Below, one piece after another: positions 62,734 to 64,000 of a stretch of DNA of 64,000 bases (positions within the stretch are counted from its first letter, which is position 1; the number at the start of each line of letters is the position of its first letter). Source of the stretch: Lysobacter enzymogenes (GTDB lineage Bacteria > Pseudomonadota > Gammaproteobacteria > Xanthomonadales > Xanthomonadaceae). Location of the stretch: the NCBI RefSeq assembly GCF_900106525.1, contig NZ_FNOG01000001.1, positions 300,392 through 364,391 of the forward strand, given 5' to 3'. Under the pieces are notes generated by a model. The model was given only the letters and a program-made list of their open reading frames with translations, had not been told where the DNA came from and ran no database searches. Both the position numbers and the translations under genes were made by a program.

Positions 62734-63252
62734 ATGAATACGCGCAAGTCGGTTCGGGTCGCGGCGATCGCGGCGGTGTGGGCGCTGGCGCTGGCCGGCA
62801 TGGCGTTGCCGGCGGCGGCGGCCGATTGGGTCCACAGCGGGCGTTACCAGTATTTCAGCGAAGGCCCGCTCGGCGGCAACGGCGCCAACGGCTGCCAGAA
62901 CGGCGCCACGCCGCTGCCATCGGGCGATTGCGTCGCCGACCCGGCCACCGGCTGGGCCGCCAACTTCAACGCCGCGCTGGCCGCGGCCGATGCGGTCGAG
63001 GCCACCGGCATCTGCGTGCTGGGCTACCAGTATCCGTCCTCGTGCCGCTTCGCCGGCTACGCGATCAACGGCCACGGCGTATCGGCGGCCGAGACTTTCG
63101 ACGCGCTGCGCGACCTGCCGCGCCCCTGCGTCGCCGGCGCCCACGCGGTGGGCTACGTGATCGCGCGCCGCGTGGTCGACAGCCCGGACGGCAGCCCGGA
63201 CGATCGCGGCATCGAAAGCGACTATCTGGCCGACGAGTACCGTTGCCGCTGA
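62734..63252 (+). CDS. Small hypothetical secreted protein
   Basis: The protein has 172 residues with a signal peptide (VAAIAAVWALALAGMALPAAAA). The mature part has six Cys residues (NGCQNGA, GDCVAD, GICVLG, SSCRF, RPCVAGA, YRCR), probably forming disulfides. The start has an AAGGA site. I do not recognise the family. There is no lipobox. It is convergent with the OsmC-family gene. Confidence 0.75.
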   Translation: MNTRKSVRVAAIAAVWALALAGMALPAAAADWVHSGRYQYFSEGPLGGNGANGCQNGATPLPSGDCVADPATGWAANFNAALAAADAVEATGICVLGYQYPSSCRFAGYAINGHGVSAAETFDALRDLPRPCVAGAHAVGYVIARRVVDSPDGSPDDRGIESDYLADEYRCR

Positions 63253-63287
63253 GCTTGCGGCGCGCAAGCGCATCGACGAATAAAGGT

Positions 63288-63310
63288 CGCCGCCGCCATG
63301 AGCGGCGGCG
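63288..63310. terminator. Hairpin between convergent genes
   Basis: A 9-bp perfect stem (CGCCGCCGC / GCGGCGGCG) with a CATGA loop lies between the small secreted protein gene and the OsmC gene. No T-run follows. Confidence 0.4.
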
Positions 63311-63324
63311 GCCCGCTGCGCGTT

Positions 63325-63753
63325 TCAGCCTTGCGCTGTCGCGTCCAGCGCCGTGGCGATGCGCACCTCGCCGGTCAGCACCTTGTGGATCGGGCAGGCG
63401 TTGGCGATCTGCAGCAGGCGCTCGCGCTGTTCGTCGCTGAGTTCGCCGCGCAGGACGATGCGGCGTTCGATGTCGGTGCCGGCGGCGGGCTTGCCGTCGG
63501 GATTGAAACGCAACATCACTTCAACTTGGGCCAGCGGCCATTGCTTGCGCTCGGCGTACATGCGCACGGTGATCGCGGTGCAGGCGCCCAGGCTCGACAG
63601 CAGCAGGCGCTCGGGCGAGGGCGCGGTGTCGCCGCCGCCGACCTCGGCCGGCTCGTCGGCCTGCCAGCGGTGCTGGCCGTCGTCGACGAAGGTGACGACA
63701 TAGGCCGCGGCTTTGCTGCTGGCGTGGACGGTGGGAACGGCGGCGGTGGTCAT
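63325..63753 (-). CDS. OsmC-family protein
   Basis: The protein has 142 residues. The conserved cysteine pair is Cys58 ([16 protein letters not shown]) and Cys120 ([10 protein letters not shown]), and [20 protein letters not shown] is the family signature. OsmC proteins reduce organic hydroperoxides, or in YhfA-like members have unknown roles. The [18 protein letters not shown] style is that of the YhfA/OsmC-like group rather than Ohr. The gene has its own promoter to the right. Confidence 0.9.
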   Translation of the reverse strand: MTTAAVPTVHASSKAAAYVVTFVDDGQHRWQADEPAEVGGGDTAPSPERLLLSSLGACTAITVRMYAERKQWPLAQVEVMLRFNPDGKPAAGTDIERRIVLRGELSDEQRERLLQIANACPIHKVLTGEVRIATALDATAQG

Positions 63754-63970
63754 GCGGGGCTCCTGGGGCGGGGGACGAGGGCGTTGCGCCCACGACAGTA
63801 AGGCCGATGCGCGCGCGGCGACAGAGGGTGCGGCCGCATGCAGCGTCCTATGCGGCGAACGCCGTTGTGGGATGGATGAGGTAGCGGTGGCGTCGGGTTG
63901 CGGCGAAGTGCGGCGCAGCGCGGCGTATCAGGCCTGGAGGCCTTTGCGCGAAGAGCGGCGTGTTTCCCAG

Positions 63971-64000
63971 AACGTCGTTCCCGCGAAGGCGGGAATCCAG
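63971..64000. repeat. REP-like half-site at the window edge
   Basis: CGTTCCCGCGAAGGCGGGAATCCAG contains a short hairpin (TTCCCGC/GCGGGAA) and resembles the arms of the inverted repeat at 61121-61213. The partner arm, if any, lies outside the window. Confidence 0.6.

Overview
The window is a GC-rich chromosomal segment that looks like a Lysobacter-type member of the Xanthomonadaceae. This is inferred from the high GC content, the many overlapping ATGA/GTGA gene junctions, a class II ribonucleotide reductase split into NrdJa and NrdJb, CRP/Clp-like sites upstream of secreted-protein genes, and dispersed 28-bp 'TAGGAGCGGCG' intergenic repeats. No 16S rRNA or tRNA gene is present to confirm the genus.

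Region 1 (1-24.3 kb) is mostly housekeeping and accessory genes. It holds the end of a tail-specific protease, an AraC-HTH/Ogt DNA-repair fusion, an Lrp regulator, a GNAT acetyltransferase and two EamA transporters (YedA-like, RarD). Next come a MacAB-like efflux operon (adaptor, ATPase, two FtsX-type permeases), two large secreted DUF11-type proteins, and a block with an exported deoxyribosyltransferase-like protein, leucyl aminopeptidase, HAD phosphatase, endonuclease V-like protein and AI-2E-family transporter. After a pair of remarkable perfect palindromes there is a YqjD/YqjE/YqjK-like membrane-stress operon and a DegP/DegQ-type protease.

Region 2 (24.5-29.1 kb) is the class II (B12-dependent) ribonucleotide reductase locus. 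A promoter-like sequence with an NrdR box lies about 0.5 kb upstream of nrdJa and is followed by a long, hairpin-rich leader. A lysine/alanine-rich histone H1-like gene separates nrdJa from nrdJb.

Region 3 (30.3-40.0 kb) is accessory. It holds GrpB, an orphan ABC-2 permease translationally coupled to a nucleotidyltransferase/beta-propeller-like fusion, and a tightly packed seven-gene biosynthetic operon behind a good sigma70-like promoter: chorismate lyase-like, adenylate-forming ligase, acyl carrier protein, HemW-like radical SAM enzyme, sulfotransferase, SDR and a second sulfotransferase. The gene set suggests a hydroxybenzoate-derived, carrier-bound and probably sulfated metabolite that I do not recognise.

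Region 4 (40.1-55.9 kb) has a DUF4105 protein, a metzincin-type secreted protease with a small exported partner, a signal peptidase I, a roughly 1.1-kb lower-GC stretch with coding relics, and then a class III lanthipeptide cluster. That cluster has a 44-residue precursor gene (too short for ordinary ORF cut-offs), a terminator-like hairpin, a three-domain LanKC synthetase, an ABC exporter, and a periplasmic adaptor/MacB-type ATPase/large FtsX-type permease module. Class III lanthipeptides are best known from Actinobacteria, so this is one of the two strongest candidates for an undescribed system.

Region 5 (56.0-64.0 kb) has a secreted HExxH protease, an endonuclease-toxin-like protein, a TonB-dependent receptor, a periplasmic metallophosphatase, a small secreted protein and an OsmC-family protein, with one more long perfect inverted repeat and a repeat half-site at the right edge.
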